The notes under the pieces: model-generated
The model's input: the letters and a program-made list of their open reading frames with translations, nothing else
Databases searched by the model: none
Told to the model about the DNA's origin: nothing
NCBI GenBank assembly: GCA_910586575.1
Contig: CAJUJQ010000176.1
Location: forward strand, 1 to 5,798
DNA from: an uncultured Clostridia bacterium
GTDB taxonomy: Bacteria; Bacillota; Clostridia; Oscillospirales; Butyricicoccaceae
Direction: 5' to 3'
DNA: 5,798 nucleotides
Part shown: one piece after another, positions 1-5,568 of the stretch
Layout of the letters: every line of letters begins with the position of its first letter
Numbering within the stretch: position 1 is the stretch's first letter
Made by a program: the position numbers and the translations under genes

Positions 1-117
1 GGTTCGCCTGCGCGGCGGGCGGTCCTGCGCGGACAGCGCCAGAGGGACTCGTCCCCCTGGACACCCTTTCTCCGCTGCGGCGGGAAGTTGGAACGGCAAT
101 CATCGCTGCTGCACCTT
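1..117. repeat. Left copy of a 117-base stem-loop repeat
   Basis: This stretch recurs at 149-265 with only two differences (position 5 C/T and position 17 G/A), so 115 of 117 bases match. It may extend left beyond the window. It contains short self-complementary pieces: an arm pair around GCCTGC/GCGGGC near its start, and a CAG-x-GGGA / TCCC-x-CTG hairpin in the middle. Short ORFs cross it in several frames, but none has a ribosome binding site or a recognisable domain, so I read it as non-coding. It resembles dispersed intergenic repeats of GC-rich Clostridia. That family assignment is an impression and has not been checked by search. Confidence 0.85.
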
Positions 118-148
118 CTGTACTCGTGTGAGTTAAAGTTTGCCGTTC

Positions 149-265
149 GGTTTGCCTGCGCGGCAGGCGGTCCTGCGCGGACAGCGCCAGAGGGACTCGT
201 CCCCCTGGACACCCTTTCTCCGCTGCGGCGGGAAGTTGGAACGGCAATCATCGCTGCTGCACCTT
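149..265. repeat. Right copy of the 117-base stem-loop repeat
   Basis: This is the second copy of the repeat at 1-117, offset by 148 bases and separated from it by a 31-base spacer (118-148). The G-to-A difference at repeat position 17 turns a G:T pair in the first hairpin (GCCTGC at 154-159, GCAGGC at 163-168) into an A:T pair. Structure is therefore kept or improved in this copy. It is followed at once by the perfect hairpin at 267-296, which the left copy lacks. Confidence 0.85.
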
Positions 266-266
266 G

Positions 267-296
267 CCCTGCCCGCCAAACGGATGGCGGGCAGGG
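267..296. repeat. Perfect 11-bp GC-rich hairpin
   Basis: CCCTGCCCGCC (267-277) and its exact reverse complement (286-296) enclose an 8-base loop (278-285). No T-run follows on the plus strand and no A-run precedes it, so it is a poor intrinsic terminator. It abuts the end of the second repeat copy and may be the distal arm of that element. An RNA structure or the end of a small non-autonomous element is possible, but I cannot tell which. Confidence 0.6.
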
Positions 297-339
297 TGGG
301 TGAATACGGCAAATCTTTTCATTCGTGAGTATAAATAGT

Positions 340-367
340 GAAAAGCCGGGGGAAGCCCCGGCTTTTC
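340..367. terminator. Bidirectional intrinsic terminator-like hairpin
   Basis: GAAAAGCCGGGG (340-351) pairs perfectly with CCCCGGCTTTTC (356-367) around the 4-base loop GAAG, giving a 12-bp stem with an A4/T4 base. It could end transcription from either side. The gene it would serve on the plus strand lies left of the window, since nothing coding is seen in 1-339. It sits just upstream of an AGGAGG (368-373) whose nearest ATG (377) is only three bases away, so that pair is unlikely to be a working start. Confidence 0.7.
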
Positions 368-405
368 AGGAGGAAAATGCGCACGCTGCGTTACGCCGCA
401 GGGCG

Positions 406-441
406 GGGGACTGCCTCCGAACGGGTTCAGGGACAGTCCCC
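406..441. repeat. 8-bp inverted repeat ahead of the GNAT gene
   Basis: GGGGACTG (406-413) pairs with CAGTCCCC (434-441) across a 20-base loop. Further short complementary pieces (CTGCG/CGCAG around 386-400) suggest that the whole 380-450 leader is structured. It lies between the terminator-like hairpin and the acetyltransferase start at 473. It could be a leader RNA structure or part of another dispersed repeat. No function is evident. Confidence 0.45.
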
Positions 442-472
442 TGTGCTGCGAAGGGAACTGGGAGATATTGCT

Positions 473-932
473 ATGCGAATCAGGGAATTAGGGGAGCGGC
501 CCGCGCCGCAAATAAGGCAGCTGTTCCACATTTGGGAAAGCTCCGTCAAAGAAACCCATCTGTTTTTATCCCCGTCCGGAATTGAGATGATTGGGAACGG
601 CGTTCCGCAAGCCTTGCAGGCGGTGCCGCATCTCATCATCGCGGAGGACACGCAGGCGCTCCCGGTGGCGTTCATGGGTATCGACAACCGGCGGCTGGAA
701 ATGCTGTTCCTCGCTCCCGAGGAATGCGGGAAGGGGCTGGGGGCGGCAGTTGGTGGCATATGGTATAGAGCGGTATGAAATCGACGAAGTGACTGTCAGC
801 GAACAGAACCCGCTTGCCGTAGGGTTTTACCAGCGCATAGGGTTCCGTACCTACAAGCGGACGCCCCTGGACGGGCAGGGCGGCCCCTATCCACTATTAT
901 ATATGAAATACGAACCGCTGATGACACCATAA
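473..932 (+). pseudogene. GNAT-family N-acetyltransferase, frameshifted
   Basis: Read across one frameshift this is a 152-residue GNAT acetyltransferase, an enzyme type that transfers an acetyl group from acetyl-CoA to an amine. The substrate is unknown. The first frame runs from ATG 473 (GGAG at 461-464, 8 bases upstream) and stops at 778. The second frame carries the rest to the stop at 932. The break falls in a run of five Gs (739-743). Removing one G restores a continuous protein through the acetyl-CoA loop, around Gly86-Lys-Gly-Leu-Gly90. It also restores the C-terminal part with Glu110-Gln-Asn112 and the Gly117-Phe-Tyr ... Gly123-Phe motif typical of the fold. Restored length is normal for a single GNAT domain. 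Either the gene is broken, or the extra G is a homopolymer sequencing error. It lies 31 bases upstream of comF on the same strand. Confidence 0.85.
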
Positions 933-963
933 TCGCAAAGCTGTTCCTGAAAGAGAGGATTTT

Positions 964-1668
964 ATGAACCGATTGCTGTATGCGGCAAAGCGCGCAGCCG
1001 GATGGCTTGGGCAGCTGCTTCATCCGCGCGCCTGCGTCCTGTGCCGGAAGCCGCTTCCTGCCGGAACATCCGCTATGCTCTGCGGGACATGCGCCCCGCA
1101 GCTGTACCATACCTATCGGAATACCGCGCCTGTCCGTGTTCCCGGTACGGACGGTGCGGACGCGCCGCTGCTTTATACCGGCGCGCTCGCCACCGCGATG
1201 AAGCGCTATAAATTCTACCGTAGTACCGCCCTTTGCCGGTGGTTCTCGGCGCAGGCAGCGGCCTGCCTGGCGGGGCATCTCGATGCGTGGCAGCCCGACT
1301 GCCTGGCCTATGTCCCGCTCGGCGCTGCCCGCTGGTGGTCGCGTGGCTTCAACCAAAGCGAAGCGTTCGCCCGACAGATTGGCAAGTCGCTGAACCTGCC
1401 GGTATGCCATGCGCTCGGCAAGCGCCCGAAACTGGGCAAGCAGTCGCGACGCTCCGAAAAAGAGCGCTGGAAAGCCGCTCAGAATATGTTTTTCGCGCTG
1501 CCGGGGCAAGCTGTTCAGGGGAAACGGGTGGTCTTGGTGGATGATATCATTACCACCGGCGCAAGCGCTTCGGACGCGGTGCGCGCCTTGAAGGAAGCAG
1601 GCGCTTCGAGTGTCTATGTGCTTGCGCCGCTTCGCACGCCGTACTACCCCAAGGAGGTTGCGCGTTGA
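964..1668 (+). CDS. comF: ComF-family phosphoribosyltransferase-like protein
   Basis: This 234-residue protein has the layout of the ComF/ComFC/GntX family. An N-terminal zinc-finger motif is formed by Cys24, Cys27, Cys40 and Cys43. The family signature Arg127-Gly-Phe-Asn-Gln131 sits mid-protein. A type I phosphoribosyltransferase PRPP loop, VVLVDDIITTGAS, lies at 189-201. In Bacillus, ComFC is a cytoplasmic partner of the ComFA translocase in DNA uptake. In non-competent Clostridia the role is unclear. No comFA helicase gene is adjacent here, so this is the comF half alone. The ATG start has an AGAGAGGA ribosome site (952-959). The last bases overlap the start of the next gene, so the two are very likely co-transcribed and translationally coupled. 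A long minus-strand ORF across it is a shadow. Confidence 0.95.
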   Translation: MNRLLYAAKRAAGWLGQLLHPRACVLCRKPLPAGTSAMLCGTCAPQLYHTYRNTAPVRVPGTDGADAPLLYTGALATAMKRYKFYRSTALCRWFSAQAAACLAGHLDAWQPDCLAYVPLGAARWWSRGFNQSEAFARQIGKSLNLPVCHALGKRPKLGKQSRRSEKERWKAAQNMFFALPGQAVQGKRVVLVDDIITTGASASDAVRALKEAGASSVYVLAPLRTPYYPKEVAR

Positions 1669-2435
1669 GGGGGCTGTGGGGTGCCGCAGGGATCCGCTGT
1701 GCGGCAGAGCTTGGAAACTTGACCAATGCGTTTACGGTATTTTTCGGCGGGACAGGGCTGGCTGTTTTGTTCCTGGTGGTGCTGTTTGGTCTGCTTTTCC
1801 TGCTGGCAAAGCAGATTGCGAAGCACTGGGATTTCCCAGAGGAGCCGGACGAGACGGAACCGGAAACCGCAGGCCCCTGGAAATCGCACCCCTTCTACCC
1901 GGTCTGCAAGCGCGCCCGCGCCGCCTATCTGGTGCTTTGCTTTGACGAGGTGCTGAAAGCCGCCGGACAGGATTTGGAGCGCTGGAAGTGGATGCGCAAT
2001 GAACTTTGGTCGGTCACCAGGCGCCCCGAGGAGGAATGGGCGGCAAGGGTGTGCGACCTGCTGCCGGCAGAAACCGCTTTTGCGCCGACCTATGAGGAAT
2101 TGCTCGAGCTGCGGCGCGAAAGCCCGTACCCGGAATATTCCTTCAACGCGGCGGAATGGAAGTATTTTCACAGCCTGTACAACAGCATTGATGAAAATGC
2201 CATGGAGCAGCTTGCGTTTGTCCTGTCGCAAATGGCTGATATTATCTTAGATGACTGCGGCGACGGTGAAACGCCCTATACCCCGGATTCCCTGCGCTTT
2301 ATTGACGAAACACAGGACTACCTCAAATCACACAATATCCCGCTGCCGAACGATGAAAATGCCCTTGCGCACCTGATGAAGCAGCGAAACCCGCACAGCG
2401 GCAAGCCCTTTGACCCGCCTGTCAAATTATCATAA
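1665..2435 (+). CDS. Unrecognised one-pass membrane protein downstream of comF
   Basis: I do not recognise this 256-residue protein. It starts at TTG 1665, which overlaps the comF stop (shared TTGA) and is set by a textbook AAGGAGG at 1651-1657 with 7-base spacing. Residues about 25-48 form one strongly hydrophobic membrane segment followed by Lys49 and Lys53. By the positive-inside rule, this puts the large C-terminal part in the cytoplasm. An acidic, Pro-rich linker (about 56-71) joins the anchor to a 185-residue soluble region rich in Trp, Glu and Leu with probable helices and no motif known to me. The final part contains acidic patches (Asp-Asp-Cys-Gly-Asp-Gly). The 4-base overlap with comF suggests one transcript and a possibly related role. 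An intrinsic terminator follows two bases after the stop. A function would be a guess. Confidence 0.88.
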   Translation: MRGLWGAAGIRCAAELGNLTNAFTVFFGGTGLAVLFLVVLFGLLFLLAKQIAKHWDFPEEPDETEPETAGPWKSHPFYPVCKRARAAYLVLCFDEVLKAAGQDLERWKWMRNELWSVTRRPEEEWAARVCDLLPAETAFAPTYEELLELRRESPYPEYSFNAAEWKYFHSLYNSIDENAMEQLAFVLSQMADIILDDCGDGETPYTPDSLRFIDETQDYLKSHNIPLPNDENALAHLMKQRNPHSGKPFDPPVKLS

Positions 2436-2436
2436 G

Positions 2437-2462
2437 AAAAGCCCGGTCGCCCGGGCTTTTTT
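2437..2462. terminator. Intrinsic terminator of the comF cluster
   Basis: AAAAGCCCGG (2437-2446) pairs with CCGGGCTTTT (2451-2460) around a TCGC loop, and six Ts (2457-2462) run out of the stem. It begins two bases after the stop of the membrane-protein gene. The A4 on the other side means it could also stop minus-strand transcripts coming from the CAP-domain gene, which has no closer terminator that I can see. Confidence 0.92.
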
Positions 2463-2626
2463 CGCGTCAGGAACTGTGAAGAAATAAATTGTGACAAGCG
2501 CGCCGCAGATTCTTTCGCCAGACAAGGCGCGTTTCCGCAGGCAGGCTGTCGCCTGTCAGGGGAACTGGGCGCAATATGGAGGAAGAAAATGCAAACAATT
2601 GCCGCAACTTATTTTTGAACAGCTCC
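2463..2626. other. Structured intergenic region, no gene
   Basis: This stretch lies between the terminator and the end of the minus-strand CAP gene. A degenerate direct repeat is visible: GACAA-GCGCG-CCGCAG at 2493-2508 and GACAAGGCGCGTTTCCGCAG at 2521-2540. CGCGCC (2499-2504) can also pair with GGCGCG (2526-2531). A small hairpin, CAGGC-TGTC-GCCTG, follows near 2542-2555. An ORF that starts inside (2576) and runs into the CAP gene on the other strand is a shadow. I see no tRNA, promoter or small RNA here with confidence. Confidence 0.4.
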
Positions 2627-3331
2627 TCAGCCAATAAAGAACTGTGCCCAATAGGGCGTCCCGTTTATCACCGTATAACCAACGCCAATCTGTGTGAACT
2701 GCCTGCCCAGGATGTTCGCTCGGTGCGTCGCGGAGTTCATCCACGCGGTTACAACCTCCTGCGGGGTGCGCTGCCCATAGGCAATGTTCTCCCCAGCGGA
2801 GCGGTAGCTGACCCCGGCTTCACGCAGGGCGGTAAAGCAGGATGTACCGTTCGGGCGGGTGTGGGAGAAGCCGCGCGCCTGCTCGGCTGCCCGCACCTGT
2901 GCCGCCTGGCTGGCCTTGGCGTTGACTGTCAGCGCCGAAAGGCCGTACTTTGCGCGCTCTGCGTTGACCAGCCGCACAACCTCCTGTGCGTATGCGGAAA
3001 GCGAGCTGCCGCCGGTTGAGGGCGTGTCGGGCGTTTCCGGCTTATCGGGCTCAGCCGGTTTGTCGGGTTCAGCGGGCTTGTCCGGTTCGCTTGGCGTTGT
3101 CGGCTTGGACGGCGTTGTCGGCCTGCCCGGCATCCCCGGCAGCTGCGACCAGTCAAATTGATTGAGCCGGTCGTTCAAACCGTCCAACACGTCCTTGAGA
3201 TTCGTACCGTTTACAATAATCGTGGGTACTCTCCGGCTGTTCTGCGCACCGCTGTTACAGTTAGCCGCGCCCGCATTGATACTCAGCAGCATGGAAGTGG
3301 CAAGGCCCAGTGCAATCGTCCGTTTGTTCAT
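2627..3331 (-). CDS. Secreted CAP/SCP-domain protein with Pro-rich linker
   Basis: This is a 234-residue exported protein of the CAP (SCP/PR1-like, YkwD-type) superfamily. From ATG 3331, residues 1-23 form a signal peptide (Asn-Lys-Arg, a hydrophobic core, then Ala-Gly-Ala-Ala), with likely cleavage near Ala23. A region of about 40 residues follows. A Pro/Thr/Lys/Glu linker (65-105) then contains EPDKPA repeats at 82-99. The CAP domain (about 111-234) shows the family landmarks: FSH at 155-157, GEN at 180-182, Glu192, Trp197 and HRANIL at 203-208, with His157, Glu181, Glu192 and His203 forming the usual cavity residues. Bacterial members are extracellular or wall-associated, and their activity is mostly unknown. 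ATG 3331 is preferred over an in-frame GTG at 3343 because the latter lies inside the ribosome site (AAAGGAG, 3349-3343). The gene stands alone and convergent to the comF cluster. Confidence 0.93.
   Translation of the reverse strand: MNKRTIALGLATSMLLSINAGAANCNSGAQNSRRVPTIIVNGTNLKDVLDGLNDRLNQFDWSQLPGMPGRPTTPSKPTTPSEPDKPAEPDKPAEPDKPETPDTPSTGGSSLSAYAQEVVRLVNAERAKYGLSALTVNAKASQAAQVRAAEQARGFSHTRPNGTSCFTALREAGVSYRSAGENIAYGQRTPQEVVTAWMNSATHRANILGRQFTQIGVGYTVINGTPYWAQFFIG
3035..3088 (-). repeat. 18-base coding repeat (EPDKPA x3) in the CAP linker
   Basis: Three 6-residue units (EPDKPA, EPDKPA, EPDKPE; residues 82-99 of the CAP protein) are encoded by 18-base units that have drifted at synonymous positions. 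Proline-lysine-glutamate linkers of this kind commonly span the cell wall or separate domains in secreted Gram-positive proteins. The drift suggests the array is not of very recent origin, although unit number could still vary between strains. Confidence 0.8.
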
Positions 3332-3430
3332 GATATGACACACTCCTTTGAAAAATTCTGGCGCGCGCCACAGTTCGTGGCGGCACAGGCAGCGGCTTCA
3401 TAGTTTCTCATGGATTCACTGCCTATCCAA

Positions 3431-3459
3431 ATCATACATGGATGTTCCCTCAAAAACAA
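3431..3459 (-). promoter_or_regulatory. Probable sigma-A promoter of the CAP gene
   Basis: On the minus strand TTGTTT (3459-3454) and TATGAT (3436-3431) are separated by exactly 17 bases, one or two mismatches from the consensus in each box. Transcription would begin near 3424, giving a leader of about 90 bases before ATG 3331. The leader contains a small GCCAC/GTGGC hairpin (3367-3371 with 3377-3381). The call rests on sequence match only. Confidence 0.6.
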
Positions 3460-3631
3460 TGGAAATTGTCGCCGCATGGACCAGGAATCGCCAAAAAGCG
3501 CATGGAATTACCGTATCTTGGGCGCTTTGGCAAATCTTTTTGTGGAAAGCCGGGAAAATCACCCCAGCCCTGCCTGCCGCATACATGCCGCGAGCGGGCG
3601 CATACCATGGAAATAGAAAGGGGGAGTGCTT
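3460..3631. other. Intergenic leader of the recombinase gene with imperfect inverted repeat
   Basis: Together with the CAP leader (3332-3459) this is the 300-base gap between divergent genes. An imperfect inverted repeat lies here. GCCAAAAAGCGC (3490-3501) faces GCGCTTTGGC (3522-3531) with two extra As in the left arm and a 20-base loop. It could be an operator or a site bound by the recombinase, but that is speculation. I found no good plus-strand promoter. Several short ORFs cross the gap, none with a domain or a plausible ribosome site. Confidence 0.4.
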
Positions 3632-5215
3632 TTGAACAGGGCACAGGACAGCGCGGCACAGCGGGTGTGGCGGGTTGCCGTTTATATCCGCTTGTCGAAG
3701 GACGACGGGAAAGAGGAAAGCCTGAGCGTTGCGAATCAGCGGAAGGTGATTGCGGATTATCTGGAAAGCGGGTTTCAGGGAAGGTTCCGGATAGAGGATT
3801 CTTTTATCGACGACGGCGAGTCTGGCACTGACTTCGACCGCCCCGCCTTCCGGCGGATGGTGCAGGCCATAGAGGGTCGGCGGATTGACTGCATTGTCTG
3901 TAAAAACCTGTCGCGCATGTTCCGCAATTATGCCGACCAGGGATATTTTTTGGAGAAGGTCTTTCCGAAGTACCGTATCCGGTTTATCACCGTCAGCGAA
4001 CCGCGCATTGACACTTTTTTGCATCCGGAAGCGCTGGACGGCCTTGAGGTGCCCATCAGCGGCCTGATGAATGACCGTTACGCGGCAAAAACCTCGCGGG
4101 ATGTGCGCACGACCTTCGCGGCAAAGCGCCGGAAAGGGGAATTTATCGGAGCCTTTGCACCCTATGGGTATCAGAAAGCGCCGGAGGATAAAAACCGCCT
4201 GCTGCCCGACCCCGAAGCGGCACGGGTTGTGCGGATGATTTATCAATGGTTCCTGTCCGAGGGGATGAGCAAAAACGGGATTGCGCGGCGGCTCAATACG
4301 TTAGGCATTCCGAACCCGACCGCTTATAAGCGCCAAATTGGGCTGCGGTACGCCAGCCCGCAGGCGGAAAAAAATGACGGCCTTTGGACCGCACGTTCGG
4401 TCTCCTGCATCCTGCAAAACCGCGTCTATACCGGCACGATGGTGCAGGGCCGCCAGGAGGTTGTCAGCTACAAGGTACATGAAAAACGCGCCGTGCCGCG
4501 GGCCGATTGGTATATCGTGCCGGGAACGCATGAGGCAATCATTGCCCCTGCCGATTTTGAACGCGCGCAGGCGCTTCAGCAGGGCGGCGGGCGCGCGGTA
4601 AATGGAAAGCTGCACTTGTTCGCCGGGCTGCTCCGCTGTGCTGACTGCGGCAGGGCGATGACGCGGCAGAAGAGTAAAAACACCGTTTATTACTATTGCC
4701 GCACCTACCGCGCAAAGTCCCGGGAACGGTGCACCCGTCACGCCCTCCGGGAAGCCGCGTTAAGCCGCGCGGTGCTGGCGGTGCTGCGGTCGCAGCTTGC
4801 CCTTGCGGTTGGGCTTATGGAGATTGCGGAAACGCTGAAACAGCTTCCAACTGCGCAAAACAACGATTTACAGTGCCTTTTGGAGACGAATCAACAGAAG
4901 TATGCCCGAACGGAAGCACGCTCGGACGGTCTCTATGAAGACTGGAAAAACGGTGAGCTCTCCCACGCGGAATATCTGCGCCTGAAAGACCGTTACCGGG
5001 AGCAGCTCCGGCAGCTGCGGGCAGAAGCCAACGAAATCCGGGGCAGGCTTGCAGCGGTTCCGCCACTCGAGGAAGGATCGGAGCTTGCTTTTTTCCTGTC
5101 AAATCAGGATATCCGGGAGCTTTCCCGCGGGCTGCTGACCGCCCTTGTGAAGCAAGTCAATGTTTACGAGAACGGTGCGCTGGAAATTAGCCTTTGCTTT
5201 GCAGATCCATTTTGA
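3632..5215 (+). CDS. Large serine recombinase (Tn4451/TndX-type)
   Basis: This 527-residue site-specific recombinase would integrate, excise or invert DNA through a serine-phosphate intermediate. The N-terminal resolvase domain (about 12-160) has Arg20 and nucleophile Ser22 in YIRLSKDD, the DDGESGTDFDRP segment (60-71), and Ser94-Arg95 ... Arg98. It is followed by a Recombinase domain (about 170-280, with the YGY and QNRVYTG landmarks). A zinc ribbon is formed by Cys336, Cys339, Cys356 and Cys367. A coiled-coil region (about 415-475) precedes a short C-terminal tail. Asn92 sits where relatives usually have Asp in the D-L-S-R motif, but the catalytic residues are intact. TTG 3632 is preferred over GTG 3626, which touches the GGGGGAG ribosome site (3620-3626). 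Length is normal. Base composition matches the host-like genes. A collagen-like ORF begins 20 bases downstream. No other element genes are visible nearby. Confidence 0.95.
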   Translation: MNRAQDSAAQRVWRVAVYIRLSKDDGKEESLSVANQRKVIADYLESGFQGRFRIEDSFIDDGESGTDFDRPAFRRMVQAIEGRRIDCIVCKNLSRMFRNYADQGYFLEKVFPKYRIRFITVSEPRIDTFLHPEALDGLEVPISGLMNDRYAAKTSRDVRTTFAAKRRKGEFIGAFAPYGYQKAPEDKNRLLPDPEAARVVRMIYQWFLSEGMSKNGIARRLNTLGIPNPTAYKRQIGLRYASPQAEKNDGLWTARSVSCILQNRVYTGTMVQGRQEVVSYKVHEKRAVPRADWYIVPGTHEAIIAPADFERAQALQQGGGRAVNGKLHLFAGLLRCADCGRAMTRQKSKNTVYYYCRTYRAKSRERCTRHALREAALSRAVLAVLRSQLALAVGLMEIAETLKQLPTAQNNDLQCLLETNQQKYARTEARSDGLYEDWKNGELSHAEYLRLKDRYREQLRQLRAEANEIRGRLAAVPPLEEGSELAFFLSNQDIRELSRGLLTALVKQVNVYENGALEISLCFADPF

Positions 5216-5235
5216 ACACTGACTGAACCGGCACT

Positions 5236-5523
5236 ATGCACAGTATCGCCCTGCCCGGGGGTTTTGTTTCGGCACATGCCGCGACCGGTGCGACGGGTGC
5301 AACCGGCCCAGCCGGTCCGACCGGCGCAACCGGCGCAACCGGCGCAACCGGCGCACGCGGGCCGATGGGCCCCATGGGTCCAACGGGACCCGCCGGCGGG
5401 CCGACCGGCCCAACTGGCCCAATCGGCGCGACCGGTCCAACCGGTCCCATTGGCGCGATCGGCGCGCAAGGCCCTGCGGGACCGACCGGCCCAACTGGGC
5501 CGCTTATTTATGCACAACAGTAA
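5236..5523 (+). CDS. Short collagen-like Gly-X-Y ORF, possibly a gene fragment
   Basis: This is a 95-residue ORF. After 17 residues with no clear signal peptide it carries 24 collagen-like triplets, mostly GAT, GPT, GPA and GPI. They are arranged as 12 triplets (18-53), a single extra Gly (54), and 12 triplets (55-90), then Ile-Tyr-Ala-Gln-Gln and the stop. Bacterial collagen-like proteins with Thr in the Y position (for example BclA-type spore or surface filaments) form triple helices outside the cell. They usually have an anchoring N-terminus and a globular C-terminal domain, and both are missing here. No Shine-Dalgarno site precedes ATG 5236. The plus strand is chosen because GPT/GAT is the usual bacterial pattern; the antisense GPV/APV reading is a shadow. 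It may be an internal piece of a longer gene cut on both sides, or a tiny coupled ORF. The repeat is certain; expression is not. Confidence 0.55.
   Translation: MHSIALPGGFVSAHAATGATGATGPAGPTGATGATGATGARGPMGPMGPTGPAGGPTGPTGPIGATGPTGPIGAIGAQGPAGPTGPTGPLIYAQQ
5320..5355 (+). repeat. Perfect 9-base tandem repeat (4 copies) in the collagen-like ORF
   Basis: ACCGGCGCA is repeated four times without a mismatch. It encodes consecutive Thr-Gly-Ala steps inside the Gly-X-Y stretch. Because the unit is nine bases, slippage would add or remove triplets without shifting frame, so length variation between strains is likely. The rest of the collagen region is more diverged. Confidence 0.85.
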
Positions 5524-5546
5524 CTTTTGCTTGGTGATGGGGCGTT

Positions 5547-5568
5547 AAGCCTGCTACATCGCGGGCTT
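5547..5568. other. Hairpin overlapping the stop of the second recombinase
   Basis: AAGCCTGC (5547-5554) pairs with GCGGGCTT (5561-5568), including one G:T pair, around a 6-base loop that includes part of the TAG stop of the minus-strand recombinase. No T-run follows in either direction, so terminator function is weak at best. Its location near the GC step makes it a possible element-end structure. Confidence 0.35.

Noticed and set aside
88..328. Two short plus-strand ORFs (71 and 62 residues) in the left repeat region
   Set aside because: They lie in the duplicated non-coding unit, show the same peptide pieces in different frames, and have no ribosome site or domain.
377..472. Upstream ATG 377 as the start of the acetyltransferase, preceded by AGGAGG
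   Set aside because: Only three bases separate AGGAGG from this ATG, the added residues do not resemble a GNAT N-terminus, and ATG 473 has its own ribosome site and fits the family start.
796..1509. 237-residue minus-strand ORF opposite comF
   Set aside because: It overlaps a clear comF reading, has Arg/Pro/Gly-rich composition typical of antisense GC-rich DNA, and no recognisable domain.
1644..2231. 195-residue minus-strand ORF opposite the membrane-protein gene
   Set aside because: It is antisense to a gene with a strong ribosome site and terminator, and it has no motif of its own.
2576..3019. 147-residue plus-strand ORF overlapping the CAP-domain gene
   Set aside because: The minus-strand CAP protein has a signal peptide and full family motifs. 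This ORF has no ribosome site and reads as a shadow.
308..3540. Shared 12-mer GGCAAATCTTTT at 308-319 and 3529-3540, both followed by GAAAGCCGGG-like bases, as possible element ends
   Set aside because: A 12-base match is close to chance in a window this long, and the surrounding bases do not align.
3416..4246. 276-residue minus-strand ORF opposite the recombinase
   Set aside because: It is antisense to the recombinase catalytic domain and crosses the intergenic gap, with no known domain.
2613..5218. TTTTGAACA repeated at about 2613, 3630 and 5210 as a possible attachment core
   Set aside because: Nine- or ten-base matches are expected by chance in this window, and the flanking bases differ. 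It bounds the recombinase gene only by coincidence of its start and stop codons.
5187..5450. Minus-strand GPV/APV repeat ORF opposite the collagen-like ORF, as a possible dual-coding collagen
   Set aside because: Antisense of Gly-Pro-Thr codons automatically gives Gly/Val/Pro periodicity. The plus-strand GPT/GAT pattern is the usual bacterial one and its triplets are more regular.
5281..5508. Possible CRISPR-like array in the repetitive stretch
   Set aside because: The units are 9-base codon repeats without unique spacers of regular length, and they encode a collagen pattern in frame.
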